DNA from: Microglena sp. YARC
Taxonomy: Eukaryota; Chlorophyta; Chlorophyceae; Chlamydomonadales; Chlamydomonadaceae
DNA: 64,000 nt
Direction of reading: 5' to 3'
Assembly (NCBI GenBank): GCA_022414725.1
Contig: CM039464.1
Span: 2,502,528-2,566,527 of the forward strand
This document shows, piece by piece, positions 23,973 to 38,500 of this stretch. The notes below the pieces were generated by a model, which saw only the letters and a list, made by a program, of their open reading frames with translations, made no database searches and was not told the origin of the DNA. How positions within the stretch are numbered: the stretch's first letter is position 1; every line of letters begins with the position of its first letter. Both the position numbers and the translations under genes were made by a program.

Positions 23973-26900
23973 ACACACAATGACACACACACATTACACA
24001 CACACACACACACACAACCTGTTCACCCCAAACCCGCCCACACAATACGCACCACTCCCACACACACAGACAACACAGACTCACACAGACTCACACACAC
24101 ACCACGTCATGAGCAAGCTCCCTAAGGAGTCTATCCACCACAGTCGTAACTGAGGGTGAGTCACCCCCCTTCCCACACACACCCAACACACACACACACA
24201 AACCACACACACCCTGTTCACCCCCACCCGCCCACACATACGCACCACCCCACACACAGACCACCACACAGGACTCACACACACACACACAAGTCCCATG
24301 CACGCAAGCTCCCTGAGGAGCTCATCCACCAAACAGGTCGCACTGAGGTCAAGTCACATTCCCCCCCACCCGCTACACACACCACACAACACACCAAACA
24401 ACACACACACACACAAACAGCCAAAACACACACACCAAACGCACACACACTCGAACACCACAGATTACACACAGATACACACAGATACATACAGATAAAC
24501 ACACACAATTACACACAGGTACACACACAGGCATCTGAAAACAGCTCTCGAAAGCAGAGCTCATTCCACCACAGTTGCACTGAGATATTGCCCCCCCCTC
24601 CCCTCCCCCCCTTCCAGGTCTGTCTGCTGCAGCCTTTCAGTCTGGATGGTTTCCCTTCCCTCACTACTGTTGCAGGGCCGCCACCTCTACTGCTTGTACC
24701 CCACCCCCAACCTCACCCCCTTCACCCACACACCACATCCCCCTCAAGGTTCATTGTGCAGCTTCAGTCTGGATGACATGTGGAGGCGCACCTTGCCTGC
24801 GTATCTTACCCCCCCCCACACCAACCCTCACCCCTCTACCCCCCCCATCACCCACCCCTTCCCCACCCCCCCTTCACCCCACCCCACTCACACTCAAACA
24901 ATCCCGCCCCCCCTCCCATCCAGGTCCGGTTGTGGCAGCTTCCAGTCTTGGATGCGACTGTCCCCTCCTCACACCTAACTGTTGAGGCCGCCACCCTCTA
25001 CTGCTACTGCCCCCCCCCCCCCCCCCCCTCCCTCCCTCCCCCCCCCCCGCATCCCTCCCCGCCCCCCCCCTCCCCCCCCCCCCTCCCACCACAACATGCT
25101 CACCCCTCCAGGTATTCTCGTTGCTTTAGCAGCTTCAAGTCTGGAATTAGCCGATGCTCCCTTCCCCCACCCTACTGCTTGATAGGTCGTACCAGCCACC
25201 CTCTACTGCTATTGTACCCCACGTCCCACCCCCTACCGCCCCACCCCACCCACACACCTACACTCACCCCCTCCAGGTTCATTGTGTGCAGCTTCAGTCT
25301 GGATTGGAACCTTGTGGAGGCCGGGCACCTCTATCTACCCCCCCCAGCCCCCACCCCTCTACCCCCCCTCGTCCCAACCCTTCCACCCCCTCCCCACCCA
25401 CCACCCAGCCCACCCACTCACAACTAATAATCATGCCGCCCCCCCCCATCCAGGGTTCGTTGATGCAGCTTTTCAGTCTGAGACGGATGTGGTTCTCCTC
25501 CTCACCTACTGTGGTGGCCCCCGCCAGCCCTCTACTGCTGTGTACCCCAACCCCACCCCACCCCACTCCCACCCCACACACACATCCCCCTCCAGGTTCG
25601 TTGTGCAGCTTCAGTCGGATGGACCTGTCCCTCCCCCTCACCTACTGTGGTGCGCCCGCCACCCTTCTACTGCTCGTGTGCCCTACCCCACCCCCACCCC
25701 ACTCCACCCCACACACACATCCCCCCCTCCAGGTTCGCTTGTGCCCCAACAGCTTCAGTCCGGATGGTGTCCCTCCTCACCTCGTCTGTGGTGGCCGCCA
25801 CCCTCTACTGCTGTGTACCCCACCCCCACCCCACCCCACTCCACCCACACACCCACATCCCCCTCCAGGTTCGTTGCCTGCAGCTTCAGTCCGGGGGATG
25901 GATGTCCCTCATCACCTCCTGTGGTGGCGCCACCCTCTACTGCTGTGTTACCCCAAACCCAACCCCCACCACCACCACTCCACGTGTGTGCCTCACACAC
26001 ACATCCCCCTCCAGGTTCGTTGTGCAAGCTATTCAGTCTGTGGTCCCTCCTCAGTCCCTGTGGTGGGCCCGCCACCCTCTACTGCTATGTTACCCCCACT
26101 CCTCCCACCCCCATCACCACCACCCACCCCACACACACATCCCCCCTTTGTTCGCTCTATGCTGTGCAGCTTCAGTCTGGATGCTGTCCCTCCGTCACCT
26201 TACTGTTGGCGGCCGCCACCCCCGCCTGCTATGTACCCCCCCCACACACACACACACACACACATACACACACACAACAACCCCTACCCCCCCACACACA
26301 CACATCACCCCTCCAGGTTCGTGTTGCAGCTTCAGTCTGAGGATGGTTGTCCCTCCTCACCTTACTGTGAGCGGCCGCCACCCCCGCTCCTGCTCATGTA
26401 CCCTCTCCCCCCCCCCCCCCCCCCCCATCCCCCCCCCCCCACACACACACACACAACCCCTACCCCCCCCCACACACACAACATCACCCCTCCCAGGTTC
26501 GTTGTGCAGCTTCAGTCTGGATGGTGGTCCCTTCCTCACCTACTGTGCGGCCGCCACCCCCGCCTGCTCTCCATTCTGGAGAGATCCAGGACTCCTTGGA
26601 GCCATCTGCTGGGTGACGCCAACGAGTCATCTCGACTGACTCCCCAGGCATAGATGCGTCACCTCTCTCGAGGCGTGTCGTTGTCCTTTACTCTCTGGGA
26701 GACGAGGAGACCCAGAAGAGCGGCCTTGTTGAAGCTGCTCTCTGTGGCCGGTTCTCCGTGCCTGCAAGGGGGGGTGAAGGCCAAACAGGCCGTCAAGCTG
26801 TCTGGGGAAAACGCCAGATCGTGCTGTGTGTGTGTGTGTCTGTCGACGGTGCTGTGTGGAACCAGGTATACAGCGGTGTGCAGTGGTTTGGGTTAGGCGT

Positions 26901-29900
26901 CTCTATTGTTTACTCCTCTGGGAGATACGAGCTAGGAGAACCCAGAAAGAGGCTTGTTGAAGCTCCCTCCTGTGGGGCTTCTGCAAGGAGGGTGAAAGCA
27001 AGTAGCAAGCCGTCAAACTATCTGCGGGGAAAATCATGTAGGGGGTGTTTGGGGGCAAGGGTTGTGTTTCTCCAGTGGACTGGTGGGGCTGGGACAGGGT
27101 GGGGGTTTCGGGGCAGGGCTGGGGGGGGGGGGTGGGTGGGGGGGGGCTTGTGGGGGTCCTGCAAGCGGGGGTGAGTGCCAAGCAGGCCGTTCAAGCTGTC
27201 TGGGGAGACGCAGCTCGATTTTGTTGTGGGTGTGTCAGTGACGGTTGTGGTTGGTCTGTATATGTACTAGACCCTAGTGGGGGCGTCCTGCACGCAAGGG
27301 GGGTGAAGGCCAAGCAGGCAAGCTGTCTGGCAGGACACACGGTTACAAGCGCTTGTGTTTTTTCGTGGCGGCGGGGTTGTTTGGATTGGTGTGGTTGGGA
27401 CAGGGTATTGTGGGTGTTTGACGGGGGGCAGGAGGTTGGTGGGTGGGTTCACGGTAGCGGCGGCTTGTTAAAGGCCCTTGTGGACGTTCCTGCAAGGCCT
27501 CTCGGGGGTGAAGGCCAAGCAGCAGTGCGCGGTCAAGCTGTAAGGGGAACGCAGGTGTGTGGTCGTTGTGCTGTCTATGTGTTGATACTCGTGGTGGTGT
27601 AGGTATAGGCACTAGGGGGGGTCCTGCAAGGGGGGTTGCAAGGCCAAAGTCAGGCGTCAAACTGTCTGTGGAGAAGCACGGTAGGAGTTGCTTGTGTGTG
27701 GAGTGGATGGGACAGGGTTTGTGGGTGTTGTAGTGCAAGCGGTTGTGGGTGTGTGTATGGGGGGGAGGGGGGGAGGCCAAGCAGAGGTTCAAAACTGTCC
27801 AGAGAAGCAGTGGTGCAGTATGTGGGGTAGGTGGTAGGTATAAGGACTCTTGGGGGGTCTGCAAGGGGGGGGGGGGGGAGGGCGAGGGAGCCAAGCAGCG
27901 CGGTCAAACTGCAGACGCAGTGTGTGCGTAGGTGTTGTGGTGTGATGTAGTGGTAGGTAAAGAGCCTAGGCGGGGGTCTGGCAAGGGTCGATCGTTTACA
28001 CTCTGCGTAGACGAAGGTGACCCAGAAGAGGCTTGTTGAAGCCCTTGTGGGGGTCCTGCCAAGGGTGGGGTGAAGGCCAAGCAGGCGGTCAAGCTGTCTG
28101 GGGAGACAGGTGTGTGTGTGTTGTGTGGATGGGTGGTGGTGTGTTGGTTGGTGGTGGGACAAGGTGTGGGTGTTCAGGGGGCAGGGCATATATCCTCATC
28201 ATCTGTGTGTGTGTGGGGGGGGGGCCTTGTGGGGGTCCTGCAAGGGAGGGGGTGGGGAAGGGCCAAGCAGGCGGCTCTCATGTAGCGCTGGGCTGCGAGA
28301 GACTCGGGTACGCGCGCTTGTCGGGTGGCGTGGATGGTTGTGGGTGGGGGTGGTGGTGGCGGTGACAGGTGTGTGGGTGTTTAGGGCAGGGTGTGGGTTG
28401 GTAAGTGGATGAGGTGGGGGGGGGGGGGGTGGGGACAGCGGTTTGGGTGTTTGGGAGTTAGGCGTGTGGGTAGGGGGGTGGAGGGGTGGGTGGGGGGTCC
28501 TGCAAGGGGGGGTGATTGCCAAGCAGCATTTCGAGCTGTCTGGGGGAAGGGCACACAGTTAGGGGGGTGTTTGGCGGGCCAAAGGGCAGGTAAGGGTGTG
28601 GTGGTGTGTGTGGTGGGACAGGTGTGTGGGTGAGTGGTGGTAGTTCCACAGCTGGGTGCAGCGGTGGGAAGGGGGGGGGGTACCCTAAGGGCGGTCAAGG
28701 CCAAGCAGGCAGTCAAGCTGTTCTGGGGGGACACAGTTTCGGGGGGGTGTTTGGGGGGCAAGGGTTGTGGTGGCGTGTGTGGTGGGACAGGGTGCTGGGT
28801 GGGTGGGTGGAGTGGATAGAAGGTACCGGGTGGAGTGGGTAGGGGGAGGGGGGTCAAGGCCGAAGCAGTATGGTCAAAAATGTTTGGGGAGACCCAGGTG
28901 TACCAAGAGGGGGTATACCATAAGGGGGTTCAGAGTGCCAAACAGGGGGTCAAGCTGTCTGGGAGACCCAGGTGTACCAGAGGGGGCTTATACCATAAGG
29001 GGGTTTCAAGTCCAAACAGGGGGTTCAAGCTGTCTGGGGAGACCCAGGTGGCTACCAGTAGGGGGGTATACCATAAGGGGGGTCAAGTCCAAACAGGGGG
29101 GTCAAGCTGTCTGGGAGAGACCAGGATGTACCAGAGGGGGGGTAACCATAAGGAGGGGTCAAGTCCAAACAGGGGGTTCAAGCTGTCTGGGAGACCCAGG
29201 TGTACCAGAGGTTGGGGTATACCATAAGGGGGTCAAGGCCAAGCAGGGGGTCAAGCTGTCTGGGGAGACCCAGGTGTACCACGGATGGGGTTATACCATA
29301 AGGGGGTCAAGGCCAAGCAGGGGTCAAGCTGTCTGGGGAGACCCAGGCTGTACCAGAGGGGTGGTCGGGGATGGACGGCTGAGGGGGAATGAGCAAGGGG
29401 AGGGAGATGTGGCGTCAAGTGTGGGTAGGTGGGTGTTGGGAGGGGGGGGGGCATAGGGACCTGTGGATGTTCACCTAAACCAACTAACCAACTAACCACT
29501 GTAAACCACCTGTATGACTGTTTGGGAATGACTCACCATTGCGGCTCCCAGGGACAGGTCCTATCCACCTAACTACCTACCAACCACATAACCATCATCT
29601 AACCACCTGTCCCCCCCAGGTGTTTGGGGATGACTCAGCCTTGTCACCCGCTCCCAGAGGGACAGTCCTATCCACCTAACCACCTACCAACCATATAACC
29701 ATCATCTGACCACCTGTCCCCCCCAGGTGTATGGGGATGACTCAGGCATTGCGCTCCCAGGGACAGGTCCTATCCACATAAACCACCTCCCAACCACATA
29801 ATAAAACATCATCTGACTACCTGTCCCCCCCAGGTGTTTGGGGGATGACTCAGGCATTGCGCTCCCAGGGGAGAGGCCTATCCACCTACCCACCATAAAA

Positions 29901-32900
29901 CCACCATCTGACCACCATATAATCATCATCTGACCACCTGTCCCCCCCAGGTGTTAGGGGATGACTCAGCCATGCGTTCCCAGGGAGAGAGTCCTACCTA
30001 CCACCCACCATGAAAACCACCATATAACCACATAACCACTATATATAACCACCATCCACCACCTGTCCCCCCTAGTGTTTGGCGGGATGACTCAGCCATG
30101 CGCTCACAGGAGAAGGGCTATCCACCTACAGGAGCTCCCCACCACCTTAAGGCCCCCACCACCCCCAACATATCTGGGTCAGCCAGATCTGATCTACAAG
30201 TTCCCACGAACCTACTTTCAAAAAAAGCCTCTATAACGCTAGTTAGGCGTTCTATAACGCTGGTTAGGTAGGCGTCACCTTCACCGATCCACCACTATAT
30301 AACCACCATGTAACCACCACATAACCACCATATAACCACCATACAACCATCATCTGACCACCTGTTTGATCCAGGTGTTTGGGGATGACCCAGCAATGTG
30401 CTCCCAGGGACAGGGCCTATCCACCTAACCACCATATAACCACCATATAACCATCATCTGACCACATGTTTGCTCCAGGTGTTTGGGGATGACGCAGCCA
30501 TGCGCTTACAGGGAGAAGGACTCTCCACCTACAAGGAGCTGTGCTTCCTGGCCACATATCTGGGTCAGCCTGATCTGATCTACAAGTTCATGAACCTACT
30601 TTATAAGCTTTATATAACCACCATATGACCACCATATAACCACCATATAACCACCATATAACCACCATATAACCACCTAATCACCCGTGTATTTGGCTAC
30701 GACTCAGGTGTTTGGGGATGACTCAGCCATGCGCTCACAGGGAGAAGGGCTATCCACCTACAAGGAGCTGTGCTCCCTGGCCACAGATCTGGGTCAGCCA
30801 GATCTGATCTACAAGTTCATGGATCTGGCCCACCACCAGCAGGCGATGAACACCAGGAGGGGTGCTGCCTTTGGTTTCGCTGGCATTGCCAAGCTGGCAG
30901 GCGAGCAGCTGACCTCGCATGTGGCCACACTTGTGCCCAGCTGTTTACAGGTGTGATATGTGTAACTGTGTGGGGATGGGGGTGGGCCAGGGGGTAGATG
31001 TATTGATGAGGGAGTGGGGGTGTGTAGGAGGGGGGGGTATATTGAGGGAGGGGGGGAGGGGGGGGACAGGTGGCCACACTTGTTGCCCAAGCTGTCCCAG
31101 GTGTGATATGTGTACTGGGTGTGGGTGTGGGATGAGGGCGAGGATGGAGGAGGTGGTGGGGTGGGGGGTGGAAATAGAGGGGGGAAGGGGTATTGGGGGG
31201 GGGGGGGGGGCGGGGATGTGGCCACGCTTGTGCCCAAGCTGTACAGGGTCGTGATAAGTGTACTGTGTGGGGGTGGAGGATAAGCGTGGGGGTGGGGGCG
31301 GGAGTTTGGGTGGGGGGGGGGGAAAAGAGGTGGGGGGGGGGTGTTGAGGAGGAGAAGGGGGGGGGAGGGGGGGGGGGGGGGGGGTACTGTGGACGAGCAC
31401 TTCACCCCACCTCACCCACCCCCAACCTATACAGCCCACCCAGTATGATCCCAACCAGCTTGTTCAGCATGCGCATGGGTCACCACCTGAAGGTCCTTGG
31501 TCATGTTCCACCTGCCCCTCACCCAGCCCACCCACTCAACACACCCACTCAACACACACACGACACACACACACCACTCACACCCCAACACACCCCAACA
31601 CACACAACAACAACACCATGTTCCAAACTTCCAGCTGCCCTCAACCCACCCCAACACAACACAAGCACAACACACAACAACAACAACACGGTACCAGTAT
31701 GATCCCAACCAGCGTGTCCAAGATGCAATGGGCCACATCTGACGGTCCCTTGTGGACGACCCAAAGAAGACCGTGGACGAGCACTTCACCCCACCCCACC
31801 CTCCCCACCCCTACACCCCCCACCCCACCCTCACCCCAACGCATCCCCACCGCACCACACCACCGCACCACACGCACCACTACCACCACCACACACCAGG
31901 TACCAGAATGATCCCAACCAGGGTGTTCAAAATGCAATGGGCCACATCTGGCGGTCTCTTGTGGAAAACCAAAGAAGACCCGGACGAGCACTTCACCCCA
32001 CACACCACACCACCCCCCCCCACACCCTTACACACCCCGCCCCCACCACAAACCCAACACACACCGCAACACACACACCACCACCACCACCACCACCAGG
32101 TACCAGAATGATCCCAACCAGGGTGTTCAAGATGCAATGGCCCACATCTGGCATTCCCTTGTGGACAACCCAAAGAAGACCGTGGACGAGCACTTCACCC
32201 CACCCCACCCACCTGCCTCCATACACCCCAACACACCACACACCCAACACACACCCAACACACACCCAACACACACCGCACCACCACCACCACCAACCAG
32301 TCTGTACCAGTATGATCCCAACCAGCGTGCGTGTCCAAGATGCAATGGGCCACATTCTGCGGTCCCTTGTGGACGACCCTAAGAAGACAGTGGACGAGCA
32401 CTTCACGCCCATCATGAAGGGAAACTTTCAGGGAGATGGGTGGCAGGGCTGTGGCGCAATCGCCAGGCGGCTTGTTCTGCATTGGGAGACCTGCTCCAGG
32501 GCAGAAGGTGCGCCTTGGTGTGGTTTGTTTTATTTTAATCCTAATAGATTTCACGCGCCATCATGAGGAGCATGGGCGGCAGGCTTGTGGCGCAATCGCC
32601 AGGCGGCTTGTTCTGCATTGGGAGACCTGCTTCCAGGGCAGAAGGTGCGCCTTTGGTGTGTGGTTGTTAGTTTACTTTATTCTAATCGTTTTCAGCAGAT
32701 GATTTGGATTTTGATTTTTCAAAGAGGCTGTAGTTTCTCCTTTGTACCTCAGATTTGGCTTGAAATTCAGAGCAATTAGTTATAGTTCAATTGTCATATA
32801 TATTTTTCCTGCTTCTGCTTAGGGAGACCTGCTCCAGGTCAGAAGGTGCGCCTTGGTGGGGTTAATTTTATTATAATCATTTGTACACCTTTGTGCGCCC

Positions 32901-35493
32901 CTGTATCTTATTTTATACTTCTATATGTGTATTGCAATGCAGAGGATGCTTGGTATACGCAATGCAGAAGGATGATTTTGATTTTTGAATTTGGGAGTCC
33001 TGCTCCAGGGAAGATGGTGTGCCTTCGTAATTCATAACTCCCCAACACACACCTTCTCCAAATCAACCAAACCAAACCCGCCCCCCAACCCAACCCAACC
33101 CAGACCCCAACCCAACCCAACCCAACCCAACCATACAACTTATTTTACAACCCCATGTGGGCTGACGCTCAAGGAGCACCTATGTCCAAGTGTAAAGAAA
33201 TGATGCTGCGCTGACTAGATGACATCAAGTAATGTTTCCTTACACACCACCACCACTACCACTCCCCCAGGAGGGCTGAGGTTAAGGAGCACCTGGGCCC
33301 GGTGTGGATCATGATGCTGCGCTGCCTAGATGGCATCAAATAATGTGTCCTAACCCACCACCACCACACCACCACCACCCACTCCCCCTTGAATGGCGGA
33401 AGTTAAGGACCACCACACCAAACATTACCACTCCCCCAGGTGGCTGAGGTTAAGGTGAGCACCTAGGACCGTGTGGAGCATGATGCCTCCCCTCCCCAAA
33501 CACATTACTCCAACCCAACCCAGCTCAACCCAGCCCAACCCAGCCCAACCCAACCCAACCAAAAAACGGATTGTCCAACACCAGGTGGGCTGAGGTTAAG
33601 GAGCAACCTAGGACCGGTGGTGTGGAGCATGATGCCTCCCCTTCCCCCAAACACATTACTCCAACCCAACCCAGCTCAACCCAGCCCAACCCAGCCCAAC
33701 CCAGCCCAACCCAGCCCAACCCAACCCAACCAAAAACGGATTTTCCAACACCAGGTGGGCTGAGGTTAAGGAGCACCTAGGACCGGTGTGGAGCATGATG
33801 CTGTGCTGCCTAGATGGCATCAAATAATGTGTATCTCTAACCCACCACCACCACACCACCACACCCACTCCCCTTGAATGGCGGAAGTTAAGGACCACCA
33901 CACTAAACACACACACACACTCAGGTGGGCTGAGTTTAAGGAGCACCAAGGCCCAGTGTGGAGCATGATACTTCCCCTCCCCCAAAACACACTCCTCCAA
34001 CCCAACCCAACCCAACCCAGCCCAACCCAACCCAGACCCCAACCCAGACCCAACCCAGACCCCAACCCAACCCAACCTAACCCAGCCCAACCCAACCACG
34101 CCCAACCCAACAAAAAAACGTATTTTCCAACACCAGGTGAGCTGAGGTTAAGGACCACCAGGCCCGGTGTGGAGCATGATGCTGCGCTGCCTGGATGACA
34201 TCCCCCCCCCCCCCCCAATAACGTGTTCCTTACCCACCACCACACACACAACACAAACTCCCCCAGGTGGTTGAGGTGAAGGAGCACCTTGGGCCGGTGT
34301 GGAGCATGATGCTGCGCTGCCTGGATGACATCAAGGAGACCGTGAGGAGTCAAGCCGAGACTTTGGCTCGAGTTGTGCGTGGGCTGTCTCTAAGGCTGGT
34401 TGACCCAGCCCATGTAACAGCGTCCGACTGCACTGAGGCTGTGGCGATGCTGCTGCCACTTCTGCTGGAGGAGGCTTGGGGCAAGCAGTGTGAAGGAGGT
34501 GCTGTGTGAGGGGAAGAGAGGGGGATGAAGGGTGTGGGTGTGGGTGGGTGGGTGGGTGGGGGAGAGTTGTGTGAGGGCTGTCTCTAAGGCTGGTTGAACA
34601 GCCCAGCCCATGTAACACAGCGTCCGACTGCACTGAGGCTGTGGCGATGCTGCTGCTACTTACTGCTCGAGGAGGGCTTGAGAAAGAGGTGGGTGGAGGG
34701 GGAGGGTTTGAGTGGGTGGTGGAGGGTGCCGGTAAAGGGGGAGAGGGTGGTGGTGTGTGTGTGGGGGGAAGGGGGGTAAAGGGAGAGGTGTGTGTGTGGG
34801 TGGGGCAGAGGGGTGGGGGTGGGGGGGGAAAGGGGGCAGAAGGGAGGGGTTGAGTGCTGGTGGGAGGGGGAGAGGGGGGGGGGGGGGGGGGGTAAAGAGG
34901 GCAGGAGTGTGGTGGTGTGTGTGTGGGGGGGGGGAAGTAAAGGGAGGCAGGAGTGGGTGGTGTGTGTGGTGTGTGTTACATTACATTACATGTGTGTGGA
35001 GTTGTGTGTGTGTGGAATTGTGTGTGGGCTGTCTCAAAGGCTGGTTGACCCAGCCCATGTAACAGCGTCTGACTGCACTGAGGCTGTGGCGATGCTGCTG
35101 CTACTTTTGCACAAACACACACCTCCCCATCCCTGGCAAACACACACAAACTCTCACACACACACACCACCCTGCGGCTCCTCGCCCAGGACACCCTCTC
35201 CAAGCTCTCCAAGGCTGCAGGAGCAGAGCACTTGCGTCCACACACACGGACACAAACACACACCACCCCACTTCCCCCCAAACACGCACACCACCCCAAC
35301 CCCAAACACACACACACACCACCATTACACCAACCCACCACCAACCTGTAAACCCATCACCACCACCATCACCACCACCACCACCACACCTCACCACTAC
35401 CCCACCACACCACCACCACACCAACCCCCAACACACACACCACCACCACCCTGCAGGTGCGGCTCCTCGCCCTGGACACCCTCTCCAAGCTAT

Positions 35494-35527
<34 letters not shown>

Positions 35528-38500
35528 CACACACACACACCACCCCAACACACACACTCACCACCCCAACACACACACACACACACCACTCCAACACACA
35601 CACACACCACTCCAACACACACACACCACTCCAACACACACACACCACTCCAACACACACACCACCACCACCACCACCCTGCAGGTGCGGCTCCTTGCCC
35701 ACCACACCCTCTCCAAGCTCTCCAAGGCTGCAGGAGCTGAGCACTTGTGTTCACACACATGGATCTCAACCCACAACACACCACCCCAACACCCCAACAC
35801 CCCAACACACACACACACACACCACCACCACACCAACCCCTAACACACACACACACACCACTCCAACACACACCACCCCAACCACACACCCACACACCAC
35901 TCCAATACACACACACCACTCCAACACACACACACACCACTCCAACACACACACCACTCCAACACACACCACCACCACCACCACCACCCTGCAGGTGCGG
36001 CTCCTCGCCCTGGACACCCTGTCCAAGCTCTCCAAGGCTGCAGGAGCAGAGCACTTGCGACCACACCTGGCCCCGCTGGTGCAGGCGATGCTAGAGGCTC
36101 TGAGTAACTTGGAGGACGCTAGGTAGGTGGAAGTGTGTGTGTGTGTTTAGGGGGGGGGGGGGGGGGGGTATGATGTGAAGAGAGGGTGCCGGCCTTGGGG
36201 GTGCATGTGGTGAAAATGCCGGCCCCGCACTGGTGCAGGCGATGCTAGAGGCTCTGAGTAACTTGGAAGACGCTAGGTAGGTTTGTTGCGGAGGGAAGTG
36301 TGTGTTTGTGTTTGTGCATGGTGGTGGTGGTGGTAGGGGGGGTATGAGGTGAAGAGGGGGTGCAGGCCATGCTACAGGCCAGGAGGAACTTAGGGGACGC
36401 TATGATACACACATACACCACACACACACTCCACCAAAGCATCACTCACCACACTTCACACACACTGTCCGACTGAACTACATCGATCAGCAAGCGGAGT
36501 GTATGGGCATGGACTCAGACATGATAGATGATGCTCGAGTGAACGCTAAAGAGGCTAGATAGCAGAACACACCACGACAGCACCATTCACCACAAAACAC
36601 ACACAACACACAACACACACTCCACACACAACACACACTCCACACACAACACACACTCCACACACACACTCAAGCTGAACTACATAGAGTAGCATGCGGA
36701 GCGAATGGGCATGGACTCTAACTAGCCAGATAACGCTCGAGTGAACGCTAGCCAAAGTTCCATTCGCCACACAACACACTCCACACACACCATTAGGCTG
36801 AACTGCATCAAACACCCCAACACACCACCAAAGAACAACACTCCACACACCCCACCAGGCTGAATTACATCGAGCAGCATGCGGAGCGTATGGGCATGGA
36901 CTCAGTGAGGCTAGAGAACTACACACAAAACCAACAAAGCACCACAACACACAACGCACACCACACACTTCACACACCCCACCAGGCTGAACTACATTGA
37001 GCAGCATGCAGAGCGTATGGGCATGGACTCAGGCAAGCTAGAGAACTCCACACAAAAAAACCACAGCACCACACCACACAACGCACACCGCACACTTCAC
37101 ATACACCCTCAGGCTGAACTACATCGAGCAGCATGCAGAGCGTATGGGCATGGACTCAGTGAGGCTAGAGAACTCCACACAACAACAACAAAGCACCACA
37201 ACACACATCGCGCACCACACACTTCACACACCCCATCAGGCTGAACTACATTGAGCAGCATGCAGAGCGTATGGGCATGGACTCAGTGAGGCTAGAGAAC
37301 TACACACAAAACCAACAAAGCACCACAACACACAACGCACACCACACACTTCACACAACCCAGCAGGCTGAACTACATTGAGCAGCATGCAGAGCGTATG
37401 GGCATGGACTCAGTGAGGCTAGAGAACTACACACAAAACCAACAAAGCACCACAACACACATCGCGCACCACACACTTCACACACCCCATCAGGCTGAAC
37501 TACATTGAGCAGCATGCAGAGTGTATGGGCATGGACTCAGTGAGGCTAGAGAACTACACACAAAAACACCACAGCACCACAACACACAACGCACACTGCA
37601 CACTTCACATACACCCTCAGGCTGAACTACATCGAGCAGCATGCGGAGCGTAAGGGCATGGACTCAGTGAGGCTAGAGAACTCCACACAAAAACACCACA
37701 GCACCACACCACACAACGCACACCGCACACTTCACATACACCCTCAGGCTGAACTACATTGAGCAGCATGCAGAGCGTATGGGCAGGGACTCAGGCAAGC
37801 TAGATAACGCTCGAGTGAATGCTAGCCGAAGTTCCATTCACCGCACAACACACCACCACACAATCCACACAATCCACACACACCATCAGGCTGAACTGCA
37901 TCAAACACCACAGCACACCACCAAAGCACCACAACACTCCACCACACAATCCACACACCCCATCAGGCTGAACTACATCGAGCAGCATGCAGAGCGTATG
38001 GGCATGGACTCAGTGAGGCTAGAGAACTCCACACAAAACCACCACAGCACCACAACACACAACGCACACCACACACTTCACACACCCCCTCAGGCTGAAT
38101 TACATTGAGCAGCATGCAGAGCGTATGGGCATGGACTCAGCGAGGCTAGAGAACACCACGTCACACCACCAAAGCACCATTCACCGAACATCACACTCCA
38201 CACACACCATCAGGCTGAACTGCACCAAAGCACCACAACACACATTGCTCACCGCACACTTCACACACCCCCTCAGGCTGAATTACATCGAGCAGCATGC
38301 AGAGCGTATGGGCATGGACTCAGGCAAGCTAGATAACGCTCGAGTGAACGCTAGCCGAAGTTCCATTCACCACACAACACACCAACACACAATCCACACA
38401 CACCATCAGGCTGAACTACATTGAGCAGCATGCAGGGCGAATGGGCATGGCCTCAGGCTGAACTAGAGAACACCACACCACACCACCAAAACACCATTCA

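Noticed and set aside
25154..26653. 499-codon + strand ORF
   Set aside because: Runs through a tandem array and C-rich spacers; only the final 50 codons match ECM29.
35101..36066. 321-codon minus-strand ORF rich in C, V and W
   Set aside because: Mirror image of TG/CA repeats; no domain.
34792..36126. 444-codon + strand ORF
   Set aside because: Contains the real exon at its end, but the rest is G-rich and CA-rich spacer sequence with alternating G/V/W and T/H/P stretches.
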